Shown here: positions 39,070-48,877 of the stretch, piece after piece
How the letters are laid out: each line of letters opens with the position of its first letter
Numbering within the stretch: the first letter of the stretch is position 1
Assembly (NCBI GenBank): GCA_025127975.1
Contig: JAHLYQ010000044.1
Span: 1-64,000 of the forward strand
DNA from: Synechococcus sp. CS-1331
Lineage (GTDB): Bacteria; Cyanobacteriota; Cyanobacteriia; PCC-6307; Cyanobiaceae
Length of the DNA stretch: 64,000 bases
Direction: 5' to 3'
Translations under genes and position numbers: made by a program
Notes under the pieces: model-generated
The model's database searches: none
What the model was told of the DNA's origin: nothing
Seen by the model: only the letters and a program-made list of their open reading frames with translations

Positions 39070-39939
39070 ATGGGCCGCAGACAACGCCTGGATCAGGAGC
39101 TGGTGACCCGCGGCCTGGCCGCCAGCCGCCAGCAGGCCCAGCAGCTGATCCGGGCCGGGCGGGTGCGCCTGGGCGATCGGGTGCTCGACAAGCCAGGCAC
39201 GGAAGTGTTGCCGGAGGCGGAGCTGCACGTGCAGCAATCGCCCCGATTTGTCTCCCGGGGTGGGGAAAAGCTGCTGCAGGCCCTGGCCACCTTCCCCCTG
39301 GAGGTGCGGGGCCGGGTCTGCCTCGATGGCGGCATCTCCACCGGGGGCTTCAGCGATTGCCTGCTCCAGCACGGCGCAGAGCGCGTCTATGGCATCGATG
39401 TGGGCTACGGGCAGACCGCCTGGAGCCTGCGCTGCGATCCGCGCTTGGTGCTGCGGGAGCGCACCAACCTGCGCCACCTGGTGGCGGCCGATCTCTATGG
39501 GCCCGCTGACCCCTGGCCCGATCTGGCGGTGGCCGATGTGTCGTTCATCTCCCTTGCCCTAGTGCTGCCCGCCCTGCTGGGCCTACTGCGGCCCGAAGCC
39601 GCCTGGGATCTGCTCCTGCTGGTCAAGCCCCAGTTTGAGGTGGGCAAGGCGCGGGTGGGCAAGGGGGGGGTGGTGCGGGACCCTGCTGCCCATTGCGATG
39701 CCATTGCGGGCGTGGTTGGGGCGGCGGCGGCCTTGGGCCTGGAGGCCTGGGGGTTGGTGGCCTCCCCACTCACCGGCCCGGCGGGCAACCACGAATACCT
39801 GCTCTGGCTGCGGCCCACTGGCCTTGGTCCCCAGGGAGCTCCAGCAGACCGGGTAGTCCCAGCCGCTGGAGTCACCCCCGCCACCATCAGGGCCCTGGTG
39901 GCCACTACCCTGGACCCCTGCCCTGCCGCCAAGGGCTGA
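39070..39939 (+). CDS. tlyA: TlyA family rRNA 2'-O-methyltransferase
   Basis: A 289-aa protein with an N-terminal S4 RNA-binding domain (RRQRLDQELVTRGLAASRQQ, LIRAGRVRLG), a linker FVSRGGEKLLQAL, and an FtsJ-like SAM domain (CLDGGISTGGFSDCLLQHGA, VADVSFISLALVLP, LLVKPQFEVG). Actinobacterial TlyA 2'-O-methylates 16S and 23S rRNA; the same role is inferred here. The ATG at 39070 places the S4 domain at the N-terminus. It is convergent with glnB, whose stop is 15 bases away. Confidence 0.9.
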   Translation: MGRRQRLDQELVTRGLAASRQQAQQLIRAGRVRLGDRVLDKPGTEVLPEAELHVQQSPRFVSRGGEKLLQALATFPLEVRGRVCLDGGISTGGFSDCLLQHGAERVYGIDVGYGQTAWSLRCDPRLVLRERTNLRHLVAADLYGPADPWPDLAVADVSFISLALVLPALLGLLRPEAAWDLLLLVKPQFEVGKARVGKGGVVRDPAAHCDAIAGVVGAAAALGLEAWGLVASPLTGPAGNHEYLLWLRPTGLGPQGAPADRVVPAAGVTPATIRALVATTLDPCPAAKG

Positions 39940-39954
39940 CCCCAGGGCTCAGGC

Positions 39955-40399
<445 letters not shown>

Positions 40400-40484
40400 C
40401 GGCCAGCACAACCGGCCAGCAGGTCTGGGCCCGTTCCTAGGATTGGCCTTCCGCCGGTTTCTGGCCGGGCCCTATCGCCTTTCC

Positions 40485-40904
40485 ATGTCTTCCAGCCCTG
40501 CTGCCGTTTCCGATCGCACCCTCACCCCCGCCTATGGCGAGCGGGCCATCGCCGAGGCGGAGCTGATCTGTTTTGACAACCCCCGGCCGGGCCGGGCCTA
40601 CGAAATCTCCATTGAGCTGCCGGAATTCACCTGCAAGTGCCCTTTTTCGGGCTACCCGGATTTTGCGGTGCTGCGCCTGATCTACCAGCCTGGCCCCAGG
40701 GTGGTAGAGCTCAAGGCGATCAAGCTCTACGTCAACAGCTACCGCGACCGGGCCATCTCCCACGAAGAGGTCACAAACCGCATCCTCGATGATCTTGTGG
40801 CTGCCACTGAGCCCCAGTGGATGCAGCTGGAGGCAGACTTCCACCCCCGCGGCAACGTGCACACCGTCGTGCGGGTGAGCCACGGCAGCCGGCTTGCCTG
40901 TTAG
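40485..40904 (+). CDS. queF: NADPH-dependent 7-cyano-7-deazaguanine reductase QueF
   Basis: Reduces preQ0 to preQ1 in queuosine synthesis. The 139-aa protein is the short type, with [20 protein letters not shown] (catalytic Cys in KCPFSG), [15 protein letters not shown], and [13 protein letters not shown]. The ATG at 40485 gives the family length. It overlaps the convergent ccs1 stop by 4 bases. Confidence 0.95.
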   Translation: MSSSPAAVSDRTLTPAYGERAIAEAELICFDNPRPGRAYEISIELPEFTCKCPFSGYPDFAVLRLIYQPGPRVVELKAIKLYVNSYRDRAISHEEVTNRILDDLVAATEPQWMQLEADFHPRGNVHTVVRVSHGSRLAC

Positions 40905-42196
40905 AGCTGGCTGAGCAGTTGGGGCAATTCGGCGGCAAAGCCGGTGAGGTTGCGGTTGCAAAGGCCCGCCACATGCAGCTGGCCTGGGCCAGGCCCTTCT
41001 TCGGCGATCGCCCAGAGTTGGCGGGTTGCCACCAGGCTGAGCCCCCCGCCGGCCAGTGCGATGGCGAAGCCCGCATAGACGAGTGGCACGCCTGGATCTC
41101 GTTTCAAAAGGATGCCACTGGCCGGCAGCACGCTCGCCACCCGGATGGGTAGCCCCTTGACCTCCAACGCTTCGCCGCCGGGGCTGATCTGGCCCAAGGG
41201 GCTGCCGTCGGCGCCGTACACCTCCACCGGACCCTGCTCACTGCCCAGGCTGAGCAGCACCGGCTCACTGCCATCGGGGCGGGTCGGCAGCACGAGTCCC
41301 CACACCTGCTCGCCCAGCTGGGGGAAGCTCTGTAGGGGCAACTGCAGCAGCGGACTCCTGCCCAGCTGCAGGCTGATTGCCGCCAGGGCCCAGTCGGCCT
41401 GGTAGAGGGTCACCCCTTGGAAGCGCAGGGGGTGGTTCACGCTGATCTGGGCCTGTTTCAGCAGGCTGCCGTCACTGCCATCGCCTTCGAGGATGCGCAG
41501 CTGGGAGGTGAATTGCTCTGGCCTGCCGGCCGGATCGCGCTGGATGGAGAAGTTGTCGAGGGCGAGGGTGAGCTTGCTGCTGCCCCGACTGTCCATCAGC
41601 TCCAGGCTGCGGCCGGGGGCCAGGTATTGCTCGGCACGCTGGCCTGCCACGGCCCCCCAGGCGGCCCCCAGCATCAACACCACCATGCCGGCATGTACCA
41701 GCAGGGGGCCAACCTTGCCCAGCAGCCCCTTGCGGGCCGCCAGGCGATCCCCCTGGCGGCGGATCTGCCAGCCCTTGCCCTCTAGCAGTTGCCCCAACTT
41801 TTCAAGGCTTGCCGCGGGCTGGTCGGTGGCGAGGCTTTCGGCCAGGCTCAGCTTGCTGAGCTGGCGCGGCTTGCGGTAGTCAATCCAGCGCAGCGAGGCC
41901 CGCAGGGCGGGCCATTGGCGCCGCCAGCTGCACAGCAGCAAGGCCAGGGCCAGCCAGGCCAATAATCCCAAAAACCAGCCGCTGGAATAGATGTGGTCGA
42001 GCTGCAGGGCCAGCACCCCTTCGCCAGGCAGCAGGCCAAGCCAGGGCTGGGGGTCGTAGAGCCGGTGGTAAAACTCCGCCGTTTCCCGCTGGGGGATGGC
42101 CGTGCCCACGCCGCTGGCGATGGCTATCACCAGCAGCAGCACGATCGCCAGGCGCAGATCGGAGATCAGGGCCACCAGCCGGGGGAGGGCCTTCAT
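40901..42196 (-). CDS. ccs1: cytochrome c biogenesis protein Ccs1 (ResB family)
   Basis: A thylakoid membrane protein of the system II pathway that delivers heme and attaches it to apocytochromes c (f, c6). The 431-aa protein has three N-terminal membrane helices (about 8-28, 75-95, 175-195), a large lumenal domain (about 200-380) with [20 protein letters not shown], and a last helix ([17 protein letters not shown]). The ATG at 42196 overlaps the ccdA stop by 4 bases. A longer frame upstream is inside ccdA and not real. Confidence 0.93.
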   Translation of the reverse strand: MKALPRLVALISDLRLAIVLLLVIAIASGVGTAIPQRETAEFYHRLYDPQPWLGLLPGEGVLALQLDHIYSSGWFLGLLAWLALALLLCSWRRQWPALRASLRWIDYRKPRQLSKLSLAESLATDQPAASLEKLGQLLEGKGWQIRRQGDRLAARKGLLGKVGPLLVHAGMVVLMLGAAWGAVAGQRAEQYLAPGRSLELMDSRGSSKLTLALDNFSIQRDPAGRPEQFTSQLRILEGDGSDGSLLKQAQISVNHPLRFQGVTLYQADWALAAISLQLGRSPLLQLPLQSFPQLGEQVWGLVLPTRPDGSEPVLLSLGSEQGPVEVYGADGSPLGQISPGGEALEVKGLPIRVASVLPASGILLKRDPGVPLVYAGFAIALAGGGLSLVATRQLWAIAEEGPGPGQLHVAGLCNRNLTGFAAELPQLLSQL

Positions 42197-42936
42197 CGCC
42201 AGTTGGCCACCAGGGTGAGGGCCCCGGTGGTGACCAGCACCACCCCGCTGATCGGGGGCACCCATTGGCCGACGCGGCGCAGGCTGAGCAGGCCGGGCAG
42301 GCTGGCGGCGGCGGTGCCGGCCAGCAGCAGCGGCACCACCTGGCCGGCTCCAAAGCTGCTGAGCAGCAGCATCCCCACCAGGGGTTTGCCGTTCTGGGCC
42401 ATCCAGGCCAGCAGCACCGCCAGCACGGGGGTGGTGCAGGGGGTTGCGGCCAGGCCGAAGGCCAGGCCAGCGGCCAGGGGAGCCAGCGGGGCAGGCACTT
42501 TGCGGCGCCAAATCTCAGGATCGGGCCCCGCCGGCAGGGGCAGCCTGAGCAGGCCCAGCAGATTGAGGCCCATCAGCAGGGCCAGCAGGGCCACCACGAT
42601 GGGTACGAGCCCGGGAATCTGGCCGTAGATGCGGCCCAGGAAGCCGCTCACCAGGCCGAGCAGCACCAGGGCTGCCACGATGCCAGCGGCAAAGCTGAGG
42701 CTGCGCTTCCAGGGGGCCTGGCGCTCCAGTTCCTGGCTGCCGGCAGGGCCACTGAAGCCGGCCAGGTAGGCCAGGGTCACCGGCAGCAGCGAGAGGGAAC
42801 AGGGGCCCAGGCTGGTGAGCAGACCCCCAGCAAAAACCACGGCCACGGTGCTCGGGGTGGGGCTGGCTAGGGAGTGCTGCAGCAGGGCCTCGCTAGTGCG
42901 GGCCCAGTCGGCCAGTTGGGGCCCAAGGCTGATCAT
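42193..42936 (-). CDS. ccdA: CcdA-type thiol-disulfide transporter for cytochrome c biogenesis
   Basis: A 247-aa polytopic protein (about six helices) that carries reducing equivalents across the thylakoid membrane to keep apocytochrome CXXCH cysteines reduced. Two conserved Cys regions are visible: [19 protein letters not shown] and [16 protein letters not shown]. It is translationally coupled to ccs1 and follows ftsW by 9 bases, a conserved cyanobacterial grouping. Confidence 0.94.
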   Translation of the reverse strand: MISLGPQLADWARTSEALLQHSLASPTPSTVAVVFAGGLLTSLGPCSLSLLPVTLAYLAGFSGPAGSQELERQAPWKRSLSFAAGIVAALVLLGLVSGFLGRIYGQIPGLVPIVVALLALLMGLNLLGLLRLPLPAGPDPEIWRRKVPAPLAPLAAGLAFGLAATPCTTPVLAVLLAWMAQNGKPLVGMLLLSSFGAGQVVPLLLAGTAAASLPGLLSLRRVGQWVPPISGVVLVTTGALTLVANWR

Positions 42937-42945
42937 GGACCCAGC

Positions 42946-44151
42946 CTATCGGGCAGGTGCGGGGCGGCGGCGGCGGGGAGTAGGGGCAAGGCCACCGGCT
43001 TCCAGGGAGCAACGGATCAGCAAGCCGCAAACCAGCAGGCTGGCCATCAGGGAATTGCCGCCGTAACTGATCAGGGGCAGGGGCAGGCCGGTGGTCGGCA
43101 TGGCGCCGCTGGCCACGGCGATATTCAGGATCGACTGGCCCAGCAGCAGGGTGGTGCAGCCAATGGCGATCAGCCGCTGCTGGTTGCTACGGCAGCTCAG
43201 GGCGACCCGCAGCCCCACGAAGCCAAACAGCATCAAAAACAGCAGCAACCCCACCGAGCCCACAAAGCCAAACTCCTCGGCAAACACCGCGAAAATGAAG
43301 TCGGTGCTCTGAATCGGCAGGTATTGCAGCTTCTGGGTGGAAAGGCCAAACCCTTCCCCCAACAACCCTCCCGAGCCGATTGCCAACAGGCTCTGCACCA
43401 GCTGGTAGCCATCCCCCTGGGCGTCACTCCAGGGATTGAGGAAGGACACCACCCTGATGCGCTGGTATTCGTTGAGCATGATGCTGCCAATGCCGAGCAG
43501 CCCCCCAGCCCCGGCCGCGCCCAGCAGCAGGGGCATCGAGAGGCCGGCGGCCATGGCCATCAGCCAGAGCAGCAAGCCGGAAAGGGCGGCTGTGCTGAGG
43601 TTGGGCTGCTTGAGGATCAGCAGGATCAGGGCCCCAAACACCCCTAGCCACAGCAGTTTCTGGTCGATGCCGATGCGTTTCCAGTGGGCAAACAGGGCGG
43701 CCCCTTGCAGCACCAGGAATGGCTTGACCAATTCCGATGGTTGGAGCTGAACCGGCCCGATCACCAGCCAGCGGCTGGCACCGTTGACGGTGCTGCCCAT
43801 CACGAGGGTGGCCGCGATCAGCAGGATGCCGCCCCACAGGCCCAGGGGAGCCAGATGCAACCAACGCCGCAGGCTGGTGCTCAGACCCAGCCAGAGCAAT
43901 CCCCAGCTGGCCACCATCCAGATCAGCTGCCGCTTGAGATAGAAGGCTCCATCCCCCATCTCCCGTTCGGCGACCCACCAGCTGGCCGAGGTGAGCACCA
44001 GCAGGCCGATTCCGCTCCACAGGCCCACCATCGCCAGCAGCAGGCGCGCTTCTGCGGGCCACTGCTCCCAGGGCAAGGGCCACAGGCCCCAAGCTTTTTT
44101 GGAACGGGGGGGCGGTTCGCTGTTGCGACGGGGGGTTGCGGTTCGAGCCAA
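42946..44151 (-). CDS. ftsW: FtsW/RodA family peptidoglycan polymerase
   Basis: A SEDS-family glycosyltransferase of cell-wall synthesis. The 401-aa protein has about ten membrane helices and the family motifs GASRWLVIGPVQLQPSELVK and PTTGLPLPLISYGGNS; the latter favours FtsW (septal) over RodA. The basic Pro-rich N-terminus (RRNSEPPPRSKK) is cytoplasmic. It is upstream of ccdA-ccs1. Confidence 0.9.
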   Translation of the reverse strand: MARTATPRRNSEPPPRSKKAWGLWPLPWEQWPAEARLLLAMVGLWSGIGLLVLTSASWWVAEREMGDGAFYLKRQLIWMVASWGLLWLGLSTSLRRWLHLAPLGLWGGILLIAATLVMGSTVNGASRWLVIGPVQLQPSELVKPFLVLQGAALFAHWKRIGIDQKLLWLGVFGALILLILKQPNLSTAALSGLLLWLMAMAAGLSMPLLLGAAGAGGLLGIGSIMLNEYQRIRVVSFLNPWSDAQGDGYQLVQSLLAIGSGGLLGEGFGLSTQKLQYLPIQSTDFIFAVFAEEFGFVGSVGLLLFLMLFGFVGLRVALSCRSNQQRLIAIGCTTLLLGQSILNIAVASGAMPTTGLPLPLISYGGNSLMASLLVCGLLIRCSLEAGGLAPTPRRRRPAPAR

Positions 44152-44263
44152 TGGCAGATGGTTGGGATGGCTTGGAAAACGCCATTACGAGGACCCATTC
44201 AGCCGTGCACCAGGGGTGGTTGTCGAGCCTCCGGTGGGGAATGGTTAACCAAAAATGGCCCAT

Positions 44264-44288
44264 AAAAAAGCCCGGCCTGGGCCGGGCT
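44264..44288 (-). terminator. Rho-independent terminator of the apc operon
   Basis: On the minus strand, a GC-rich stem (AGCCCGGCC / GGCCGGGCT) is followed directly by TTTTTT. It lies 36 bases after the apcC stop and separates the abundant apc transcripts from ftsW, which is on the same strand 113 bases further on. Confidence 0.88.
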
Positions 44289-44323
44289 CTGGATTGCTAA
44301 AGGGATTCGGCCTGGCCGGGAGC

Positions 44324-44524
44324 TCAGTTGCCGACATTTTGTTGGCGGCGGCCCGTGGCCAGTTCCACCTTGAGGATCTTGCCGCCCTGCTTCATGATTC
44401 GCTGCTGCTCAGCAAACCAGCTGTCGTAGGGCACCCATTTGGTGAAATAGGTGTTCTGAAGCTCACGCTGGGTGCGGCTCTTTTCCGGGCTGGGGATGCA
44501 GGCCGTGATCTTGAACAGACGCAT
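44324..44524 (-). CDS. apcC: allophycocyanin core linker Lc7.8
   Basis: A 66-aa cap linker of the phycobilisome core cylinders. The sequence MRLFKITACIPSPEKSRTQR with QNTYFTKWVPYDSWFAEQQR is diagnostic. It is the last gene of the operon, 33 bases after apcB and just before the terminator. Confidence 0.98.
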   Translation of the reverse strand: MRLFKITACIPSPEKSRTQRELQNTYFTKWVPYDSWFAEQQRIMKQGGKILKVELATGRRQQNVGN

Positions 44525-44557
44525 GGAGATGATCCTCGGGTGTGCCGCTGGCAGGGA

Positions 44558-45046
44558 TCAGTTGCCCAGGCCGGAGCAGATGTAATCGAAATAGACGGCC
44601 ATTTCCCGGCCGGCATCCGGACCCACCAGGGAAGCGGTGGTTTCCTTCATGGCCTGGATCGACTGGACCGTGGCGCCGATGGGCACGCCCAGGGAGTTGT
44701 AGGTCTCCTTGAGACCATTGAGCACCCGCTCGTCGAGGATCGAGGTGTCGCCGGCCAGCATGGCGTAGGTGGCGTAGCGCAGGTAGTAGTCCAGGTCGCG
44801 GATGCAGGCCGCATAGCGACGGGTTGTGTACATGTTGCCGCCGGGACGGGTGATGTCCGAATAGAGCAGCGACTTGGCCACGGCCTCTCTGATGATTGCT
44901 GAACCATTCGAGCTGATGGTGGCAGCGGCGCGAACGCGCAGTTCACCACTGGTGAAGTACTGCTCTAAGCGGCCCATAGCCGAGTCGTCCAGGTAAAGGC
45001 CCTGAACGTCGGCCTGATTAATTACGTTCGTGATGGCGTCTTGCAT
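44558..45046 (-). CDS. apcB: allophycocyanin beta subunit
   Basis: A 162-aa phycobiliprotein of the phycobilisome core. Phycocyanobilin binds C81 ([19 protein letters not shown]); N71 in RPGGNMYTT is the usual methylasparagine site. The gap to apcA is 42 bases, so the genes are co-transcribed. Confidence 0.99.
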   Translation of the reverse strand: MQDAITNVINQADVQGLYLDDSAMGRLEQYFTSGELRVRAAATISSNGSAIIREAVAKSLLYSDITRPGGNMYTTRRYAACIRDLDYYLRYATYAMLAGDTSILDERVLNGLKETYNSLGVPIGATVQSIQAMKETTASLVGPDAGREMAVYFDYICSGLGN

Positions 45047-45088
45047 GAATCCAGCTTTGGTGGCGGGGAGTAGTAAAAGAACGCTGTC

Positions 45089-45574
45089 TCAGGAGAGGGC
45101 GCCAATGACGTAGTCGAAGTAGAAGCCAGCTTCCTCGGCGTCAGAGCCGGTGAGCAGGCCCATGGCAGCCGACTTCATTTCACGCACGGATTCCGCCATG
45201 GCATCGAGGGGAGTCCCGAGCGAGCGATACATCTCCTTCGCTCCGATGATTCCAACCTCTTCGATGGGTGTCACATCGCCGGCGATAATCCCGTAGGTCA
45301 CCAGGCGTAGGTAGTAGTCCATGTCGCGAAGACACGAAGCGGTCATCTCCTCGCCGTACGCGTTTCCGCCGGGAGAAATCACGTCGGGACGCCGCTGAAA
45401 CAGGGCGCCACCAGCGGTTTTGACGATGCGCTCGCGGCTTTCGCCTAGAACCTGGGCGACCCGAATACGACGTTGACCAGCGGCCACGAAGGACTTGATC
45501 TGGTCGAGTTCACCAGGGCTGAGATAGCGGGCTTCCGCGTCCGCGTTGATGATCGAGTTGGAGACGATGCTCAT
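45089..45574 (-). CDS. apcA: allophycocyanin alpha subunit
   Basis: A 161-aa core phycobiliprotein, with the chromophore on C81 ([20 protein letters not shown]) and the standard start [20 protein letters not shown]. The ATG at 45574 is preferred; an in-frame extension to 45790 is leader sequence. The long region upstream (to 46383) probably holds its promoter and 5' leader. Confidence 0.99.
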   Translation of the reverse strand: MSIVSNSIINADAEARYLSPGELDQIKSFVAAGQRRIRVAQVLGESRERIVKTAGGALFQRRPDVISPGGNAYGEEMTASCLRDMDYYLRLVTYGIIAGDVTPIEEVGIIGAKEMYRSLGTPLDAMAESVREMKSAAMGLLTGSDAEEAGFYFDYVIGALS

Positions 45575-46383
45575 GCAGTTCTGCCTCGAAACAAGCGGCC
45601 GCCTTGAAGGAGACCGATATCCGGTGGGTAAGGGAATGGATCGACTTGCGCCGATCACCAAATCATTCTGCGGCAAAGCCCAATCACCGCCCCCTTGGCG
45701 GTAACAGTTCTTCACGGCGCTTGTGTAAGGAGAACCCGCTGCGGCGCAATGGCTTTGTTCAATTTTGGCGACAGCGGCTTGGCGTAGCAATTATTCATCA
45801 TTTTGCTCCGCTAACCGCCCCACTTGTTTCGACTTTCGGCTCAACTTTTGCGACAATTGTTGTCATGAATCCTCCCCCTCCTTCGCCTGAAGTGTCTCCG
45901 GGAGGGGCTTTTGGGCTAAGAACGCAATCTTCGGGTGCGGATCACCGTGATCACGGGAATGCGCTCACCTCATCGAGTTGGGGAGCTCGACCGAGCAGGG
46001 CGAGATAGTCCGATGAAGCAGTGCGTAGGGGTGCCATGCGGTTGAGGCATCGTTGGAGATGTTCGTTGCCAGCTACTTTGCTAACCAGCTCCTCCACCGT
46101 GAGTTGCTGGTTGTGTAATTGGAATTAGATGTTTCCTATGGGCTCTTCAACAATAGTGATTCTATTGAGCAGATACTTGTAGACGCTTTCCAGCTCTTGT
46201 TGCACTGGGTTTCACTACTGGTGCGTCCAGGCTAAGCAAGGCGCCCCACGCTTTGGCGGCGGCTTTGCCCTTGGGGTAATCCTGTATGAATCTGGCTCAC
46301 CATGGTGGCGCCTGGCCGGTTGACAAACCCTATGTGCTGTCAGTCAGTTTATCAGCTCCACAGCGGCAGGCTGTGCTGAGGCT
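45575..46383 (-). other. 809-base apcE-apcA intergenic region
   Basis: By far the longest gene-free stretch in the window, and less GC-rich than the flanks. The part next to apcA has a GC hairpin on the minus strand (ACCGCC / GGCGGT, about 45685-45702) and a palindrome around acaattgt (45851-45864), which could serve leader or operator functions. The part next to apcE holds two short decayed frames: the REP-like one at 45951-46205, and another at 46162-46296 (IQDYPKGKAAAKAWGALLSL) without a start codon. A plus-strand frame at 45604-46008 shows no protein-like pattern. Confidence 0.6.
45951..46205 (-). pseudogene. degenerate phycobilisome-linker (REP-like) fragment
   Basis: One minus-strand frame runs from a GTG at 46205, is broken by TAA at 46125-46127, and continues to TGA at 45951. 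The parts read QQELESVYKYLLNRI and, after the stop, FQLHNQQLTVEELVSKVAG, NEHLQRCLNRM and ASSDYLALLGRAPQLDEV. Spacing and pattern match a linker REP domain (VYRQVLNR, ESQLRNGEISVREFV, FRHFLGRAP). It lies 178 bases past the apcE stop on the same strand. It may be the remnant of a third apcE repeat or of a separate linker gene; the frame differs from that of apcE. Confidence 0.55.
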
Positions 46384-48735
46384 TCAGAGGGCGTTGCTGG
46401 ACATAGGGGTCTGCTTCCAGCGGCGACTCGGTGCAGGTGCTTGACGGATGCTGCCTGGTCCCGGGGTGAAGTTGTCTTGGGGCTGAGATGCATTCATGGT
46501 TTCGCCCCCGACGGTCTGGGCTGTCCAGCTTCCCACGACAATCTGCCGGCGCGCCGACAGATTTCGATTGGTTATATCCCCGGTAGTGCGTATGGTCTGA
46601 TCAACGGGCACGTTTGGACGTTTGTCCTGGGCAAATTCATTGGCATAGGCAGATGCGTCGAAGGGGCGGTTGAGGCCGGGCACCTTGCGGGCATTTCGAT
46701 CAGTAGCGGTGACAAAACGCTCGTAGGGGACTGTGTCTTCGCCATAGGTTTCGTTGTATTCGCTGCTGTTGAGAATCCCGTCGACTACCCCATAGAAGCC
46801 GGTGCGGGCTGCGGTATCGAAGTAGCCGTTAATTTCCCATCGCCCGAAGGTTGGGCGACCTAGCAGCCGGCGATGGATCACCTCGATGGCCTTGGTGATG
46901 TAAAGGCTGCTCCAATACCGGCGGCGGAAGGCCTTGGAACGGGCGACCTGGCGGATAAACTCTCGCAGGCTGATATCGCCGTTCTCGAGCTTGATTTCCT
47001 CAACTTTATTGCGCTCTCCGGCATAGCCAGCAGTGCCTAAAACTTGCACATAGACCGCATTAATAACTGCCTGGGTGCTGGCTTCAGTGCCACGAATACT
47101 GGGTTGGCCGCCGCGGCGGGGCACGGAGCTGCCGCCGGTAGCAATCTGCTGGAGCCGCACAACCTTGGGACCCACCCGGCGGGGGCTGGCCTTGCGGAAC
47201 TGGACGCTGTCCATCTGGCCAGGCTGGGCCAGGCCATTGCCGATCAGGATGCGGCGGCTGTCGTAGCCATAGGGGGCGGGCCTGGTGGCCACTGAAGCGG
47301 TGCCGGAAGGGAAAATTGCGCCGTAGTTGAGGGCCAGGGGATCGTTACCGCCGCCGTAGACGTGCTGATCTGCGAAGGGTTGGCGATAGGAGGCGTAGAG
47401 GGTGACGTACTGGGGCGCACCTTCAAAGGGAGCGCTGAAGCGGAACAGCTTGCGGTTTGATCCCCAGCCGGCACTCTCCTGGGCTTCTTCACCGAGATCC
47501 CGCAGGTAGGGCACGGTTTCCTCGCCGAACACCCGCGCGTATTCAAGGGTATTGATCAGGGAATCCACTAGGCCATTCAGGCCTTGGACGCTGACGATGT
47601 CGAAGTAGCGGGTGAATTCCTCACGGGAGCTGATGCCGCGACCGAGGAAGTGGCGGAAGGCCAGCTCAACCGCCCGGCTATTGGAGAAGCGGCCGAAAAA
47701 CTGCTGGCGATATTCCTTGCTGTGGCCGAGGGAACGAATGAATTCCCGCATCGACAGCTGGCCCTGACGCACCTGGGTGGCTTCGACCGGGCAGGGCGTC
47801 TGGCTGTAGGCCTTGGCGATGTCGCGCTCGAACACCTGGCGGTAGGCGGCCCGAATCACTTCGGCCTTTTGGGCACCACTTAGGCGCGGCCGCATGATGA
47901 AGCGCTGCTTACCGTCAGCGGCTAAGGCATAAATGGCAGGCAGTTGGAGGCCCTGACTTTCAGGGCTGCCGAGGCGCTGCCGGGTGCTTGGAGTGGCCAC
48001 CTGCAGTTCGGCGAGCAGCACGTTGAAGTACTGGATCACCAGCTCGCGTGCCTGGGGATTGTCTTTGCAGAGGCCCGCGGCTGCGGCGCGCATTTCCTGC
48101 AGGGCCACATTGGTAGCCGCCAAGGAGCAAGCCTTCTCCAATATGTCGCGCAGGCCGCGGGTGTTCACGGCCAGGATGCTGGGGTCTCCTGCCACCAGGG
48201 CGTAGCCCACATAGCGCAGGAACCAGCCCATGTCGCGCAGCGACTTGCGCATCCGATCGGTGCCGTAACGGCCCACGGCAATCGGGCTGAAGCCGGTGGG
48301 CAGCACAACCCTTACATCGGCGTCGCCACCTGTGCTTTCGAGTAAGCGTGTGATCAGGTTGCCGCTGGAGTTGCCGGTGCCCTGGGCGAAGGTCTGCACC
48401 GAACGCTGGAAGGCGGCCTGGTCGGCGGCCAGGGGGGTGGCGTCGCTGGCGCTGGGGCCGGAGGTGCTCAGCGGCGCGTCGAGGTAGGAGAGCGGCGTGC
48501 CGCCGGAGAAGATCCGGTTGGCCGCCTTGGCCACGATGAAATCAGCGTTCTTAGAGATGCGGCGTGCAGCTTCTAAGCGCTGCTGGCCACTCTGGTAAAA
48601 CGCCTTCAGGGTTTCAAGCTCCCCGCCGTCGGGGAAGCGGTCCTGTTGCTCCGCCTGACGAACGCTGGAAAGCGGCAGGGTGTCGTAGCGCTGGGCGGCA
48701 ACCCTGGTGCTGCCGCTGCTGGCGGTCACGGTCAT
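46384..48735 (-). CDS. apcE: phycobilisome core-membrane linker ApcE (two REP domains)
   Basis: The core-membrane linker and terminal emitter that organises the core and passes energy to the photosystems. The 783-aa protein has a phycobilin domain (about 20-235). The usual Cys of CLRD is Ser (KSLRDMGWFLRY), and the likely chromophore Cys is C203 (EKACSLAATN), as in other ApcE. Two REP linker domains follow, one near 260-410 (AYRQVFERDIAKAYS, FRHFLGRG) and one near 540-680 (FIRQVARSKAFRRRYW, HRRLLGRP), then a disordered tail. Two REPs predict a two-cylinder core. The ATG at 48735 is chosen over longer frames. Confidence 0.97.
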   Translation of the reverse strand: MTVTASSGSTRVAAQRYDTLPLSSVRQAEQQDRFPDGGELETLKAFYQSGQQRLEAARRISKNADFIVAKAANRIFSGGTPLSYLDAPLSTSGPSASDATPLAADQAAFQRSVQTFAQGTGNSSGNLITRLLESTGGDADVRVVLPTGFSPIAVGRYGTDRMRKSLRDMGWFLRYVGYALVAGDPSILAVNTRGLRDILEKACSLAATNVALQEMRAAAAGLCKDNPQARELVIQYFNVLLAELQVATPSTRQRLGSPESQGLQLPAIYALAADGKQRFIMRPRLSGAQKAEVIRAAYRQVFERDIAKAYSQTPCPVEATQVRQGQLSMREFIRSLGHSKEYRQQFFGRFSNSRAVELAFRHFLGRGISSREEFTRYFDIVSVQGLNGLVDSLINTLEYARVFGEETVPYLRDLGEEAQESAGWGSNRKLFRFSAPFEGAPQYVTLYASYRQPFADQHVYGGGNDPLALNYGAIFPSGTASVATRPAPYGYDSRRILIGNGLAQPGQMDSVQFRKASPRRVGPKVVRLQQIATGGSSVPRRGGQPSIRGTEASTQAVINAVYVQVLGTAGYAGERNKVEEIKLENGDISLREFIRQVARSKAFRRRYWSSLYITKAIEVIHRRLLGRPTFGRWEINGYFDTAARTGFYGVVDGILNSSEYNETYGEDTVPYERFVTATDRNARKVPGLNRPFDASAYANEFAQDKRPNVPVDQTIRTTGDITNRNLSARRQIVVGSWTAQTVGGETMNASQPQDNFTPGPGSIRQAPAPSRRWKQTPMSSNAL

Positions 48736-48767
48736 TGACAGGAGCGAACCGGGTTTGGTCACGTTAC

Positions 48768-48789
48768 GGCTGGCCCATTGGGCCCAGCC
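48768..48789 (-). promoter_or_regulatory. inverted repeat in the apcE leader
   Basis: A 22-base imperfect palindrome, with arms GGCTGG/CCAGCC extended by CCC/GGG with one bulge and a short AAT loop, lies 33 bases before the apcE start. It can form a strong RNA hairpin in the leader or act as an operator shared with the divergent methyltransferase gene. No T-run follows, so it is not a classic terminator. Confidence 0.45.
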
Positions 48790-48877
48790 CGGCCTTGAAC
48801 AAATGTTTGCAGCCAGAGCTCCTGAGCCTGGGGGTGGGCGGCCGTGAAAAGCTCGGCATGTAGCCGCCGATGCCGCC

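Noticed and set aside
42197..42511. An upstream extension of ccs1
   Set aside because: It lies wholly within ccdA in another frame; the ATG at 42196 overlapping the ccdA stop is a normal coupled start.
45604..46008. A 134-codon plus-strand frame in the apcE-apcA gap
   Set aside because: No homology-like pattern, no hydrophobic or charge periodicity, and it covers the apcA leader; the minus-strand REP-like remnant explains part of the region better.
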